Source: Bacteroidaceae bacterium (lineage in GTDB: Bacteria; Bacteroidota; Bacteroidia; Bacteroidales; Bacteroidaceae). Taken from it: 64,000 bases of DNA. Under the pieces are notes generated by a model that was given only the letters and a program-made list of their open reading frames with translations, searched no databases and was not told where the DNA came from. How positions within the stretch are numbered: the stretch's first letter is position 1; every line of letters begins with the position of its first letter. Below, one piece after another: positions 36,267 to 45,333 of the stretch. A program made the position numbers and the translations under genes. Location: positions 41,242 to 105,241 of the forward strand of contig JAFYQH010000021.1 of assembly GCA_017547205.1 (NCBI GenBank), given 5' to 3'.

Positions 36267-36289
36267 ATTATTGTTGTTTACAGCGTTCA

Positions 36290-36317
36290 CCGCCCTGCAC
36301 CCAAGGATGCAGGGCGG
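36290..36317 (-). terminator. hairpin between fhs and rarA
   Basis: Arms CCGCCCTGCA (36290-36299) and its complement (36308-36317) are perfect 10-mers. There is no T-run on the minus strand, so it may only attenuate transcription. Confidence 0.5.
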
Positions 36318-36343
36318 CAATTGTATCATTGAAAGAAAATGTA

Positions 36344-38005
36344 TTAGCTGAGACCAACAATCTCACCATCGACAAAATCGATGTGGTTCGCCTGCGGATC
36401 CTTAGGCAAACCAGGCATACGTATGATGTCGCCTGCTATGGCAACTATCATCTCAGCACCGGCATTAAGGACAACATCGCGTATCTGTAGATTGAAGTCC
36501 TTTACAGCACCATATTTCTTGGCGTCTGCGCTGAAAGAGAACTGGGTCTTTGCGATACATACCGGGAACTGCGCAAGGCCATATTTCTCGGCAAGCTTTA
36601 TGCGGTCGAGAGCAGGTTTAGCAAATGTAACCGAAGCTGCACCATAGATATTCTTTGCCACCTTCTCTATCTTTGTCTGTATGCTGTCGCCGTCCTCATA
36701 TGTAAAGCGCAATGGCTCTGAAGGATTCTTCTCTATTGTATCCACAACAATCTGCGCCATCTCCACAGCACCCTCACCACCCTGGGCAAAGGCATTGTTG
36801 ATAACAAACGGAAGGCCTAGTTCCTGCTCGCAATGGGCACGCAGGAGCGCCATCTCCTCATCGGTATCGGTAGCAAATCGGTTGAACACCACAATTACCG
36901 ACTGACCGAAAGAGCGCAGGTTCGCCACATGACGGTCAAGGTTAGCAAGACCGTTGCGCAGACCATCCATATCGGGTTCCTTTATCTTGTCGAGTTCCAC
37001 GCCTCCATGCATCTTCAAACCCTGCGCAGTTGCTACGATTACTGTCGCATCGGGCTGCAGACCACTCTTGCGGCAAAGGATATTGTAGAACTTCTCTGCA
37101 CCCAGGTCGGCACCGAAACCAGCCTCGGTAATCGTATATTCACTATGAGCAAGTGCCATCTTTGTCGCCAACTGAGAATTACAGCCGTGGGCGATGTTCG
37201 CGAAAGGACCGCCATGGATAATGGCAGGAGTATTCTCTGTTGTCTGCACGAGGTTCGGCTGTATGGCATCCTTGAGAAGAACCATAATTGAACCGGCAAC
37301 GCCAAGGTCTTTTACTGTGAAAGGCTCGCCTGCATATGTGTAGCCGAGCATGATGTTCTCGATGCGGCGACGGAGATCATTCTCATCACTCGCAAGGCAG
37401 AGGATTGCCATAAGTTCCGAAGCGGGAGTAATATCGAAACCAGCCTGTTCAACAATACCATTTGTAGCAGGGCCGATACCAGTGATGATAGAACGCAATG
37501 AGCGGTCATTGACATCAAGGACACGGCGCCAGAGGATTTCCTTGAGGCCGAAGCCATCCTTGGCGTGCTGATAGAGATAGTTGTCGAGCAACGCTGAAAT
37601 CATATTGTGAGCCGAGGTGATGGCGTGGAAGTCACCTGTGAAATGGAGATTGATTTTCTCCATAGGCAACACCTGTGCATAACCACCGCCGGCAGCACCA
37701 CCCTTCATACCGAAACAGGGACCGAGAGAAGGCTCGCGAAGAGCAACGACAGCCCTCTTGTCAATCTTGTTAAGACCCAATGCAAGACCTATAGAAACAG
37801 TTGTCTTTCCTATACCGGCCTTTGTTGCTGTGATTGCAGTCACAAGAATAAGTTTACCTTTCTTCTCTGTAATAAGGTTCAAGGGCAACTTCGCAATGTA
37901 CTTGCCATAATGCTCCAAATCATTGGCATCGATGCCAATCTGGGCAGCCACGTTCTCAATGCGCTCAAGTTTGGTTTCATGAGCAATCTGAATGTCACTC
38001 TTCAT
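36344..38005 (-). CDS. fhs: formate--tetrahydrofolate ligase
   Basis: This 553-residue enzyme makes 10-formyl-THF from formate, THF and ATP, feeding purine and fMet-tRNA synthesis. Features are the P-loop [20 protein letters not shown], the signature [20 protein letters not shown], and the later [18 protein letters not shown] and [13 protein letters not shown] regions. Length is at the standard family size. It has its own promoter, and with the 5-formyl-THF cyclo-ligase at 4919-5443 gives the cell formate assimilation and folate salvage. Confidence 0.96.
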   Translation of the reverse strand: MKSDIQIAHETKLERIENVAAQIGIDANDLEHYGKYIAKLPLNLITEKKGKLILVTAITATKAGIGKTTVSIGLALGLNKIDKRAVVALREPSLGPCFGMKGGAAGGGYAQVLPMEKINLHFTGDFHAITSAHNMISALLDNYLYQHAKDGFGLKEILWRRVLDVNDRSLRSIITGIGPATNGIVEQAGFDITPASELMAILCLASDENDLRRRIENIMLGYTYAGEPFTVKDLGVAGSIMVLLKDAIQPNLVQTTENTPAIIHGGPFANIAHGCNSQLATKMALAHSEYTITEAGFGADLGAEKFYNILCRKSGLQPDATVIVATAQGLKMHGGVELDKIKEPDMDGLRNGLANLDRHVANLRSFGQSVIVVFNRFATDTDEEMALLRAHCEQELGLPFVINNAFAQGGEGAVEMAQIVVDTIEKNPSEPLRFTYEDGDSIQTKIEKVAKNIYGAASVTFAKPALDRIKLAEKYGLAQFPVCIAKTQFSFSADAKKYGAVKDFNLQIRDVVLNAGAEMIVAIAGDIIRMPGLPKDPQANHIDFVDGEIVGLS

Positions 38006-38044
38006 AAGTATTTTAAATTTTTATTAATATTTCAGTACTTTATG

Positions 38045-38052
38045 CGAAGATA
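38045..38052 (-). promoter_or_regulatory. -7 box for fhs
   Basis: On the minus strand this reads TATCTTCG, 39 bases upstream of the fhs ATG. I looked for a folate or purine riboswitch in the short leader and saw none. Confidence 0.55.
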
Positions 38053-38129
38053 CGTTTTTTTTTGCTTAAAACAGCGACAATAACAATGTTTATTGCAGCA
38101 AGGATACAAAAAGGAAGATACACCGTGGC

Positions 38130-39197
38130 TCAAAGCTTAACGAACGCAGCCATAGCACGTTCAAGAGCCTTATGTTCTTCAACAAAAACCGCCAACAGCT
38201 CATTGCACCTATTGCAGAACTGCGCATAGTCAAAAGTCGAGAAATAATCTTTTATCTGCACATCTATATCCCTGCAATCAGCCGTCACTATTCCAAGACC
38301 ATACTTCCTCACCAGCACCTCCTGCACAGAACCAGCAGTCACAATTACCGGCTTTTTATGGATGAGGGCAAGATAGAAACGGTTTGACATTATTGCCGAA
38401 TGTTCCATATCACTTGGGAAGAATATGTTGATGAAATCACACTTTGCGACAATTGCAGCTTCATCCTCTTTTTTATAAAAGCCACTGAACTCAACATTTG
38501 TATAGTTTTTTGAGGCTGCAAAATCATGTAATGCAGCTGCCGCATCACCACGTCCGGCAAATCTCAGACGATAGTCTCCACTACCGCCTAACGATTCAAT
38601 AAGTTTTACATTGGAGCTGAAATTACGTATATAGCCTATTGTAAGGATATCCAAAGGAACAGCTACAGATTTCTGCACAGGATTATTTTCCAAAGCTTCA
38701 ATTGCAGCATCAACACTAAAGTTGTGTGAAATAAGATACTCATGCCCGGCAGGCAGGCAAGCCTTGAACCCCGGCGATGAAATTACATTACAAAAGCTAT
38801 CGGCAACAACCTTTGAATAAACACTCTTCAACAGCGGTTTTTGTTCAACCGAGATATCGCGGTAATCTATGATATAGCGCCCTTTGAACCTCTTACGCAA
38901 CAGACACGCTAGCAGTATTGCAAGATGAGGTCCCGAGACCACAAGCCTGTCATATCCGTTTTCAAGAACCATCTTCTTTATGAAGCGCGAGTACCTAAGA
39001 TAGTGCCATGCCTTCACAAAGGGATTACAAAGATTTGCTCCGGCAGATGAATACCCCATAGCGGCAGTCGAATCACTTCCATCCCTATCCCAGAGAATGA
39101 CATCATAGGAGCATCCCAACCTGTCGAAAACGCTCTTGTAGGTATTCACATAAGGGCACACCCACTGATTTCCCAATATTATTATCGCAACTTTCAT
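38130..39197 (-). CDS. glycosyltransferase (GT-B fold, probable)
   Basis: This 355-residue soluble protein looks like a GT4-type glycosyltransferase. Its N-terminus (KVAIIILGNQWVCPYVNTYKS) fits a Rossmann-like acceptor domain, IIDYRDISVEQKPLLK lies at the domain boundary, and the C-terminal donor domain has DILTIGYIRNFSS, VEFSGFYKKEDEA and CDFINIFFPSDMEHSAIMSN. The canonical E-x7-E is weak (EHSAIMSNRFYLAL), so sugar donor and acceptor cannot be predicted. ATG at 39197 is preferred over the adjacent TTG at 39200. It stands alone between fhs and divergent glnS; surface polysaccharide genes (ManC-like, WecA-like) lie 4-6 kb away. Confidence 0.72.
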   Translation of the reverse strand: MKVAIIILGNQWVCPYVNTYKSVFDRLGCSYDVILWDRDGSDSTAAMGYSSAGANLCNPFVKAWHYLRYSRFIKKMVLENGYDRLVVSGPHLAILLACLLRKRFKGRYIIDYRDISVEQKPLLKSVYSKVVADSFCNVISSPGFKACLPAGHEYLISHNFSVDAAIEALENNPVQKSVAVPLDILTIGYIRNFSSNVKLIESLGGSGDYRLRFAGRGDAAAALHDFAASKNYTNVEFSGFYKKEDEAAIVAKCDFINIFFPSDMEHSAIMSNRFYLALIHKKPVIVTAGSVQEVLVRKYGLGIVTADCRDIDVQIKDYFSTFDYAQFCNRCNELLAVFVEEHKALERAMAAFVKL

Positions 39198-39222
39198 CAA
39201 AGAAAAAAAGATGTCTACAGAG

Positions 39223-39230
39223 CGAAGATA
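39223..39230 (-). promoter_or_regulatory. -7 box for the glycosyltransferase
   Basis: On the minus strand this reads TATCTTCG, 25 bases upstream of the ATG at 39197, in the divergent region shared with glnS. Confidence 0.5.
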
Positions 39231-39284
39231 TATATAAAATCTGAATAATAGAGGTAAAAATATGGATTTTACGGATTTATTAGT

Positions 39285-39292
39285 TAAATTCG
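39285..39292 (+). promoter_or_regulatory. -7 box for glnS
   Basis: TAAATTCG fits TAnnTTYG, 35 bases upstream of the glnS ATG. Confidence 0.45.
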
Positions 39293-39327
39293 CGAGTTAT
39301 TAGAAAATACAAAAACACTATACAGCG

Positions 39328-41070
39328 ATGACTGCAACAAACGAAACCGAAAAGAACGAAAAGAAAAGCATCAGCTTTATTGAGCAGATTATTGTAAGTG
39401 ACCTTGAACAGGGAAAGAACGGCAGCAAGGTACAGACCCGCTTCCCGCCCGAGCCAAACGGCTACCTGCATATAGGTCATGCAAAAGCCATATGCATGGA
39501 CTTTGGCATGGCCCAGAAATACAACGGCGTCTGCAACCTCCGTTTCGACGACACGAACCCCACCAAGGAAGATGTAGAGTATGTAGATGCCATAATGGAA
39601 GATATCAAATGGCTCGGTTTCGATTGGGCTAACGTTTATTATGCATCGGATTACTTCGACCAGCTTTGGGATTTCGCGATAAAGTTGATAAAAGAAGGCA
39701 AAGCATACATTGACGAGCAGACGGCTGAGCAGATTGCAGAGCAGAAGGGCACACCTACACAGCCAGGAACCGACAGCCCGTACCGCAACCGCCCCATAGA
39801 GGAGAGCCTTGAGTTGTTCCAAAAGATGAATACCGGAGAAATCGAAGAGGGACGCATGGTGCTGCGCGCAAAGATTGACATGGCGAGCCCCAACATGCAC
39901 TTCCGCGACCCTATCATATACCGCGTCGTAAAGGCTGCGCACCACCGCACCGGTGAGAAGTGGAAGGCATACCCCATGTACGACTTCGCACACGGGCAGA
40001 GCGACTACTTCGAAGGCGTGACACACTCGTTATGTACACTTGAATTCGTACCGCACCGCCCCCTTTATGACTTGTTCGTTGATTGGGTAAAGGACGGCAA
40101 AGACCTTGACGACAACCGCCCACGCCAGTACGAGTTCAACAAACTGAACCTCAACTACACGCTCATGAGCAAGCGCAACCTGCTCATCCTTGTGAAAGAA
40201 GGACTCGTGAACGGATGGGACGATCCACGAATGCCGACATTATGTGGATTCCGCCGCCGCGGCTACTCACCTGAATCTATAAGGAATTTCGTTGACAAGA
40301 TAGGCTACACCACATACGACGCCCTCAACGACTTTGCACTTCTGGAGAGTGCCGTACGAGAGGACCTCAACAGCCGTGCAACACGCGTATCGGCAGTCAT
40401 AAACCCTGTAAAGCTGACAATTACAAACTACCCCGAAGACAAAGTCGAGGAACTTACAGCAATAAACAACCCCGAGAGGCCCGAGGACGGCACACACACC
40501 ATCGAGTTCAGCAACGAGTTGTGGATTGAGCGCGATGACTTCATGGAAGATGCTCCGAAGAACTACTACCGCCTGACACCTGGCCGCGAGGTACGCCTGA
40601 AGAATGCATACATCGTACTTTGCACAGGTTGCAACAAGGACGAAAACGGCAACGTGACAGAGGTGCTTTGCGAATACATTCCACAAACAAAAACAGGCGA
40701 GGCCGATGCAAACCGCAAGGTCAAGAGCACCATACACTGGGTAAGCCGCCGCCACTGCATAGATGCTGAGGTACGTCTCTACGACCGTTTGTGGAGCGCC
40801 GAGAACCCACGCGACGAAATGGCCGCAATACGCGAGACAAAAGGATGTGATGCACTCACTGCAATGAGAGAGATGATCAACCCCGATTCTCTGAAAATCC
40901 TAAAGGAGTGCAAGGTCGAGAAATTCCTTGCAGAATGCAAACCACTTGACTACCTACAGTTTCAAAGAATCGGATACTTCAACATCGACCCAGACTCAAC
41001 ACCTGAAAAACCGGTATTCAACCGTACGGTATCGCTCAAGGATACATGGAGCAAGATAAAAGGAAAATAA
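39328..41070 (+). CDS. glnS: glutaminyl-tRNA synthetase
   Basis: This class I aminoacyl-tRNA synthetase of 580 residues charges tRNA-Gln directly. FPPEPNGYLHIGHAKAICMD contains the HIGH motif, and YTLMSKRNLLILV holds the KMSKS-like loop. The GlnRS-specific block DDTNPTKEDVEYVDAI is present, followed by the two C-terminal beta-barrel anticodon-binding domains. Having GlnRS means the cell need not rely on the amidotransferase route for Gln-tRNA. It is followed by a short palindrome, then the TPR gene. Confidence 0.96.
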   Translation: MTATNETEKNEKKSISFIEQIIVSDLEQGKNGSKVQTRFPPEPNGYLHIGHAKAICMDFGMAQKYNGVCNLRFDDTNPTKEDVEYVDAIMEDIKWLGFDWANVYYASDYFDQLWDFAIKLIKEGKAYIDEQTAEQIAEQKGTPTQPGTDSPYRNRPIEESLELFQKMNTGEIEEGRMVLRAKIDMASPNMHFRDPIIYRVVKAAHHRTGEKWKAYPMYDFAHGQSDYFEGVTHSLCTLEFVPHRPLYDLFVDWVKDGKDLDDNRPRQYEFNKLNLNYTLMSKRNLLILVKEGLVNGWDDPRMPTLCGFRRRGYSPESIRNFVDKIGYTTYDALNDFALLESAVREDLNSRATRVSAVINPVKLTITNYPEDKVEELTAINNPERPEDGTHTIEFSNELWIERDDFMEDAPKNYYRLTPGREVRLKNAYIVLCTGCNKDENGNVTEVLCEYIPQTKTGEADANRKVKSTIHWVSRRHCIDAEVRLYDRLWSAENPRDEMAAIRETKGCDALTAMREMINPDSLKILKECKVEKFLAECKPLDYLQFQRIGYFNIDPDSTPEKPVFNRTVSLKDTWSKIKGK

Positions 41071-41083
41071 TCACATAAACTTG

Positions 41084-41105
41084 CAGGCCGGCATATGCCG
41101 GCCTG
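41084..41105 (+). terminator. 22-base palindrome after glnS
   Basis: CAGGCCGGCAT and its exact complement form a GC-rich 22-base palindrome 13 bases after the glnS stop and 17 bases before the TPR gene ATG. There is no T-run, so partial termination or mRNA end stabilisation is likely. Confidence 0.55.
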
Positions 41106-41122
41106 TCACATCACCACCCGCC

Positions 41123-42550
41123 ATGAACTACGACAAAGGATTCTTCGACTCACCCGACTTCCGCGAACTGCTGAAGAAGTACGAACATGCAAGATCAATG
41201 GGCATGAGCCAGTACTTCGGAATAGAAGAGTTCATGGACCTTATGTCATACTTCCTGTTCATTGAAAGGCACGAAGAAGCCGCAAAAGTACTGAACGAAG
41301 CCAAACGCCTCCACCCCACTGCAACGGAGTGCACCAAAATGGAGATAAAACTGCTCCTATGCAAGGGAGAGCCCAAGAAAGCCCTTGAAAGATTCTCAGC
41401 TATTAGATATACCGAGGATAACGAAGCAAAAATACTGAAAGCCGAGATTCTACTGGCAATGAAAGACTTCAGGAACGCACGTGAGATTGCGCTTGAAATA
41501 CTTCAGAGAGCCAAGCCCGACGACGACATAAACTACGACGCTCTCGAGGTACTGCTGGACTGCGGCCTCGCACAGGAAGCCCTCTTTATATGCGAAAACA
41601 TCCTAAGAGCCATCCCCGGCAAACGCAACATGCTGGAGATAAAGGCCGAGTGCCTAATAGAGATGCAGAAAACCGATGAAGCAGCAGAAATATACAACAG
41701 ACTGCTTGACGAAGACCCGTACTCCACATTCTATTGGGAGCAGCTCGGACACATCTACTACATGGTAAAAAGGTACGGCAAGGCACTGGAATGCTTCGAA
41801 TACGAGAGCACCATCAACGAGGAGATAGAATACTCACGGATGATGCAAGGATACTGTTACTATTTCATGCATGACTATGATACTGCACGGAGAATCTTTG
41901 GAGAACTCTGCGGGAAATACCCACAATCAACCATACCGTTGTTCTACATAGCCCTTACATACTACCATGAAGGTCTTATGGAAAAAGCAATTGAGACTTT
42001 CAACAAGGTAATAGACCTCGCCCCGGAAGGAACTATAGAGGCCATGTTGGCCAGAATAAACAAATCGATGCTCAAGGACATATGCGGTATGCCCGAACGT
42101 GCCGAAGAGGCAATATCCATGGCTATATTGATGCACCCCGACAACATGAAGCAACTGATACTTGACGAAACTCACCTGTACGAGCTCAAGGACAAGGAGA
42201 ACCTCACCTTCGACGACATGAACATTCTTGAAGCAAAAGAGTGGACACAGGAAGAGGAACTCTACAGGCTCGGTGTACATCTCATAGAGACAGGACACAT
42301 GAACAGCGCAGTGAGAGTCCTGCGATACACAAGGGAGTTCGCAAAAGAGACATCGGACATCGACGCCTGCATTGCCTATGCGCTTTGGAAAAGCGGACAA
42401 GCAGAAACAATCGGGAATGCCGTAGAAAATGCACTTGAAGGAAAGTCCTGGATGCTATTTAAGCTATTCGGTATACCCTACAAGAACAATATCGACGCCA
42501 AAACCTTCATCGAATGCGCAAACGAGAAATTCCATGACAACAGGGGGTGA
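41123..42550 (+). CDS. tetratricopeptide-repeat protein
   Basis: This 475-residue, all-helical cytosolic protein has no signal peptide. Multiple TPR units are visible: LFIERHEEAAKVLNEAKRLH, AAEIYNRLLDEDPYSTFYWE, LGHIYYMVKRYGKALECFEY, and PLFYIALTYYHEGLMEKAIE with TFNKVIDLAP after it. It is a Bacteroidales-type long TPR protein of unknown partner. The ATG at 41123 (MNYDKGFFDSPDF) is chosen; the frame is open to a TTG at 41081, but that reads through the palindrome. Its last codons (HDNRG) are encoded by the left half of the 52-base palindrome at 42529-42580. Confidence 0.85.
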   Translation: MNYDKGFFDSPDFRELLKKYEHARSMGMSQYFGIEEFMDLMSYFLFIERHEEAAKVLNEAKRLHPTATECTKMEIKLLLCKGEPKKALERFSAIRYTEDNEAKILKAEILLAMKDFRNAREIALEILQRAKPDDDINYDALEVLLDCGLAQEALFICENILRAIPGKRNMLEIKAECLIEMQKTDEAAEIYNRLLDEDPYSTFYWEQLGHIYYMVKRYGKALECFEYESTINEEIEYSRMMQGYCYYFMHDYDTARRIFGELCGKYPQSTIPLFYIALTYYHEGLMEKAIETFNKVIDLAPEGTIEAMLARINKSMLKDICGMPERAEEAISMAILMHPDNMKQLILDETHLYELKDKENLTFDDMNILEAKEWTQEEELYRLGVHLIETGHMNSAVRVLRYTREFAKETSDIDACIAYALWKSGQAETIGNAVENALEGKSWMLFKLFGIPYKNNIDAKTFIECANEKFHDNRG

Positions 42551-42580
42551 CGCATGCGTCACCCCCTGTTGTCATGGAAT
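42529..42580. terminator. 52-base perfect palindrome between convergent genes
   Basis: An uninterrupted palindrome is centred between 42554 and 42555 with no unpaired loop, including the core GGGGGTGACGCA and its complement. It contains the TPR gene stop codon (42548-42550) and ends 5 bases before the stop of the convergent guanylyltransferase gene. Confidence 0.8.
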
Positions 42581-42585
42581 CGAAA

Positions 42586-43647
42586 TCATTGGCAATCGGA
42601 GAATTCCTTGACGCGATTATCGTCCTTCATCCGGCACACAAGCAGATTGCCTCCATTCTCCGCAATGATACAATCGTCCACGCCAATGACGACAACCTTG
42701 TCCAAACCACGTACATTGACAATACAATTGCGGGACTCCGAGAAATGCGAATCGGCACCTATGGAAACATTGCCGTTAAGGTCCTTTTGCATATTCGCAT
42801 GCAACGACATCCACGTACCCAGGTCACTCCAGCCGAAATTTGAAGGAAATACAAAAATCTCATCGGCACGCTCCATTATGGCATAATCAACAGAGATATT
42901 GCGACACTCCGGAAAGGAAGCATTCACATGATTCTGCTCCTCCGGCGTATAGTAGTAAGGCATCAGCGACTCGAATATCGATGCAATTGGAGACTGATAG
43001 ACACGGAATGCATTCACAATTGTAGATACATTCCATATGAAAATCCCAGAATTCCAATAGAAGTTATTCTTCGCCATATATGATTCAGCGACATCCAGCG
43101 ATGGTTTCTCCTTGAATGAATCTACACGGAAGATTTCTTTGTTCGACAGAGATGAATTCCCAAGAGCAGCCTCTATATACCCATATCCGGTTTCGGGACG
43201 GGTAGGTTTTATACCCAAAGTAAGTATCGCATCAGAACCATTCACAAAGGACAGTGACGAAGCGACAACTCTGCGGAACTCCTGGACATCAGCAACAAAA
43301 TGATCACTGGGAGTAACCACCATATTGGCCCGCGGATCGCGTTTCTTTATCTTCCATGCAGCATACGCAATACATGGTGCAGTATTCCTACGGCAAGGCT
43401 CCTTGAGGATATTGCCTTCGGGAACCATCGGTAGCTGTTCGTGTACAAGAGCTGCATATTTTTCCGATGTAAGAACCCAGACATTCTCTATAGGGCATAT
43501 TCCTGCAAAGCGGTCAATTGTAAGTTGCAGCAATGTCCTGCCGCAACCGAGCACGTCGATAAACTGTTTCGGACAATCCTCGGTACTCATCGGCCAGAAA
43601 CGGCTCCCTATGCCGCCTGCCATTATAACTACATGATTCGATCCCAT
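42586..43647 (-). CDS. mannose-1-phosphate guanylyltransferase
   Basis: This 353-residue nucleotidyltransferase (ManC/RfbM type) makes GDP-mannose from mannose 1-phosphate and GTP, for GDP-fucose and mannosylated surface glycans. The signature is VVIMAGGIGSRFWPMS at the N-terminus, then ILKEPCRRNTAPCIAYAAW, VTPSDHFV, GYGYIEA and FKEKP. FYWNSGIFIWN and WSDLGTW complete the GMP pattern. It lacks the phosphomannose isomerase domain found in bifunctional enzymes (about 470 residues). It stands alone on the minus strand opposite the WecA-like gene. Confidence 0.94.
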   Translation of the reverse strand: MGSNHVVIMAGGIGSRFWPMSTEDCPKQFIDVLGCGRTLLQLTIDRFAGICPIENVWVLTSEKYAALVHEQLPMVPEGNILKEPCRRNTAPCIAYAAWKIKKRDPRANMVVTPSDHFVADVQEFRRVVASSLSFVNGSDAILTLGIKPTRPETGYGYIEAALGNSSLSNKEIFRVDSFKEKPSLDVAESYMAKNNFYWNSGIFIWNVSTIVNAFRVYQSPIASIFESLMPYYYTPEEQNHVNASFPECRNISVDYAIMERADEIFVFPSNFGWSDLGTWMSLHANMQKDLNGNVSIGADSHFSESRNCIVNVRGLDKVVVIGVDDCIIAENGGNLLVCRMKDDNRVKEFSDCQ

Positions 43648-43963
43648 ATATGCACTTTTAATATAATCAGGAACATATTCAAGTCTCTATGACTGACGCG
43701 AAGTTAAGTCAAAAACGACAATAAACCTAAAAAAACAGGAACAAATACAGAACCTCTACCAACTATCTAGCATTCCAAACGGCCGAACAGAGTCAAGGCG
43801 CTGTACAGACAACAGCAATACAACACATTGATAATCACAAGAAAATTTTAACTGTTTTATTTCTTTTATTTTTCGCAAACATTTACTACTTTTGTACAGA
43901 TTATGCTTTTTGTGCATACACTGCAAAAAAGAAGTCAACACCAAAAATACAGCAAAGAATAAT
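43648..43963. promoter_or_regulatory. 316-base divergent promoter region
   Basis: No gene is seen here. On the minus strand TAACTTCG at 43699-43706 is a -7 candidate for the guanylyltransferase. On the plus strand TACTTTTG at 43887-43894 is a -7 candidate for the WecA-like gene. That box makes the in-frame ATG at 43892 impossible as a start and supports 43964. The two halves could be co-regulated, since both genes serve surface polysaccharide synthesis. Confidence 0.5.
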
Positions 43964-45133
43964 ATGCCCAGTCTTATATTAAGTATTCTATTGCCCGCAA
44001 TATTTGCATTACTCGGAACCCTATGGGTGCACCCGAAAGTCCTTAAGATTGCAATAATGAAGAATATTGTAGACAACCCGGATGCACGTAAGCTACAGCG
44101 CAACCCGGTTCCGGTAATGGGAGGTGTTGCAGTTTTCTTCGGCATAGTCATCGGCATATGCAGTTCGCAGATGATGCTAAGCAACCACAATGTATTCGTA
44201 CTTTTGGCAGCAATGCTCATAATGCTGTACATAGGCACCATCGACGACATACTTGACCTCTCCCCGACAACCAGATTCATAATAGAGATTTTGGTTGTAT
44301 CCTGGATTATGTATACCAATAGCATAAGTATAAACAGTCTTGAAGGGATTTGGGGCATAAACGAACTGTCGGCATGGGTATCATACCCATTGACGATATT
44401 CGCATCGGTAGGAATCATAAACGCAATAAACCTTATTGACGGAGTAAATGGTCTGTCATCCGGTTTCTGCTTCATAGCATCGGTATTGTTTGCAACAATG
44501 TTCTACAGTGTGGGAGACCACGCAATGGCCATTATTGCATCATCGGCAGCCGGTGCCATAATACCATTCTTCTTCCATAACGTATTCGGCTACAAAAGCA
44601 GAATGTTCATAGGCGATGGAGGCACACTGCTGATGGGCATCATGATGTCGGCATTTGTCATCAGCATTATTGATAAGCAATCGTCATGCACAATTCATTC
44701 AAATACAGGGATGAGCATGACAGCATTCGTGCTTGCAGTACTTGCAATACCCGTCTTTGACACAATAAGGGTAATGTTCTCACGCATCTTGAGAGGAACA
44801 TCCCCATTCCATCCCGACAGGACCCACCTGCACCATCTGTTCATTAACTTAGGATTCTCGCATGCAGGTACCACGATCTCAATACTGACCATGAATTCGA
44901 TAATAGTAATGTCTTGGTTTGCAACATACAAGGCCGGCGCACCCAAAGACATGCAGCTATATACCGTAATCGCTCTTGGCGGCCTGGTCACTTTCATATT
45001 CTACAAATATGCTACTACAAAAATAAAGAAACAAGGGAAGACTCTCGCATTCTTCAGCAGAATCGCAAAAACCATGCATTTGGAAAAGAAAGGGTTCTGG
45101 TTGCATCTTCAGAACTTCATTGACAAGATATAA
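43964..45133 (+). CDS. undecaprenyl-phosphate sugar-1-phosphate transferase (WecA/TagO family)
   Basis: This 389-residue polytopic membrane enzyme starts lipid-linked glycan synthesis by moving GlcNAc-1-phosphate (or a related HexNAc-1-phosphate) from the UDP-sugar to undecaprenyl phosphate. About ten to eleven helices are present. Catalytic motifs of the MraY/WecA superfamily are LYIGTIDDILDL (Asp pair), INLIDGVNGLSSG, RMFIGDGGTLLMG and FHPDRTHLHHLFINLGFSH (the HDHLHH-like His cluster). The basic tail IKKQGKTLAFFSRIAKTMH is cytosolic. It is probably the initiator for capsule or O-antigen assembly, consistent with the divergent GDP-mannose gene. Confidence 0.92.
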   Translation: MPSLILSILLPAIFALLGTLWVHPKVLKIAIMKNIVDNPDARKLQRNPVPVMGGVAVFFGIVIGICSSQMMLSNHNVFVLLAAMLIMLYIGTIDDILDLSPTTRFIIEILVVSWIMYTNSISINSLEGIWGINELSAWVSYPLTIFASVGIINAINLIDGVNGLSSGFCFIASVLFATMFYSVGDHAMAIIASSAAGAIIPFFFHNVFGYKSRMFIGDGGTLLMGIMMSAFVISIIDKQSSCTIHSNTGMSMTAFVLAVLAIPVFDTIRVMFSRILRGTSPFHPDRTHLHHLFINLGFSHAGTTISILTMNSIIVMSWFATYKAGAPKDMQLYTVIALGGLVTFIFYKYATTKIKKQGKTLAFFSRIAKTMHLEKKGFWLHLQNFIDKI

Positions 45134-45172
45134 ACTTGAAATAGCTGACTAACAAGGCATTTACAAAGGAAG

Positions 45173-45278
45173 CAAGAGGCTGACCCAAAAGTGATTTTAC
45201 AAAGAGAGCACCCCTTGCCAGAATACACTCTGGCAGGGGGTGATTGTTCTAAAAATGGGCTTTTGAGTCAGCCTCTTG
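45173..45278. repeat. 106-bp nested inverted-repeat (MITE-like) element
   Basis: Outer arms of 19 bases (45173-45191 and 45260-45278, left arm CAAGAGGCTGACCCAAAAG) match with one mismatch. Inner arms of 13 bases (45209-45221 and 45230-45242) match with one wobble around an 8-base loop. The 17-base segments between the arms are only weakly complementary. The outer ends resemble terminal inverted repeats of small mobile elements in Bacteroidales (from memory). It carries no gene and sits between convergent genes, so it could equally act as a terminator. No clear target-site duplication is visible. Confidence 0.6.
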
Positions 45279-45333
45279 ATCGTTCAAGAAAAGGATCCGA
45301 GGGCCCACTCTTTTCCTGGCACTTGAGCCCCAT

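Noticed and set aside
38006-38129. Riboswitch upstream of fhs
   Set aside because: The leader after the -7 box is only about 30 bases and AT-rich, too short for a folate or purine aptamer.
39280-40026. 248-codon open frame antisense to glnS
   Set aside because: It is in the shadow of a clearly identified synthetase and is Cys/Val/Leu-rich without domain signals, as expected from translating the complementary strand of a gene with this codon usage.
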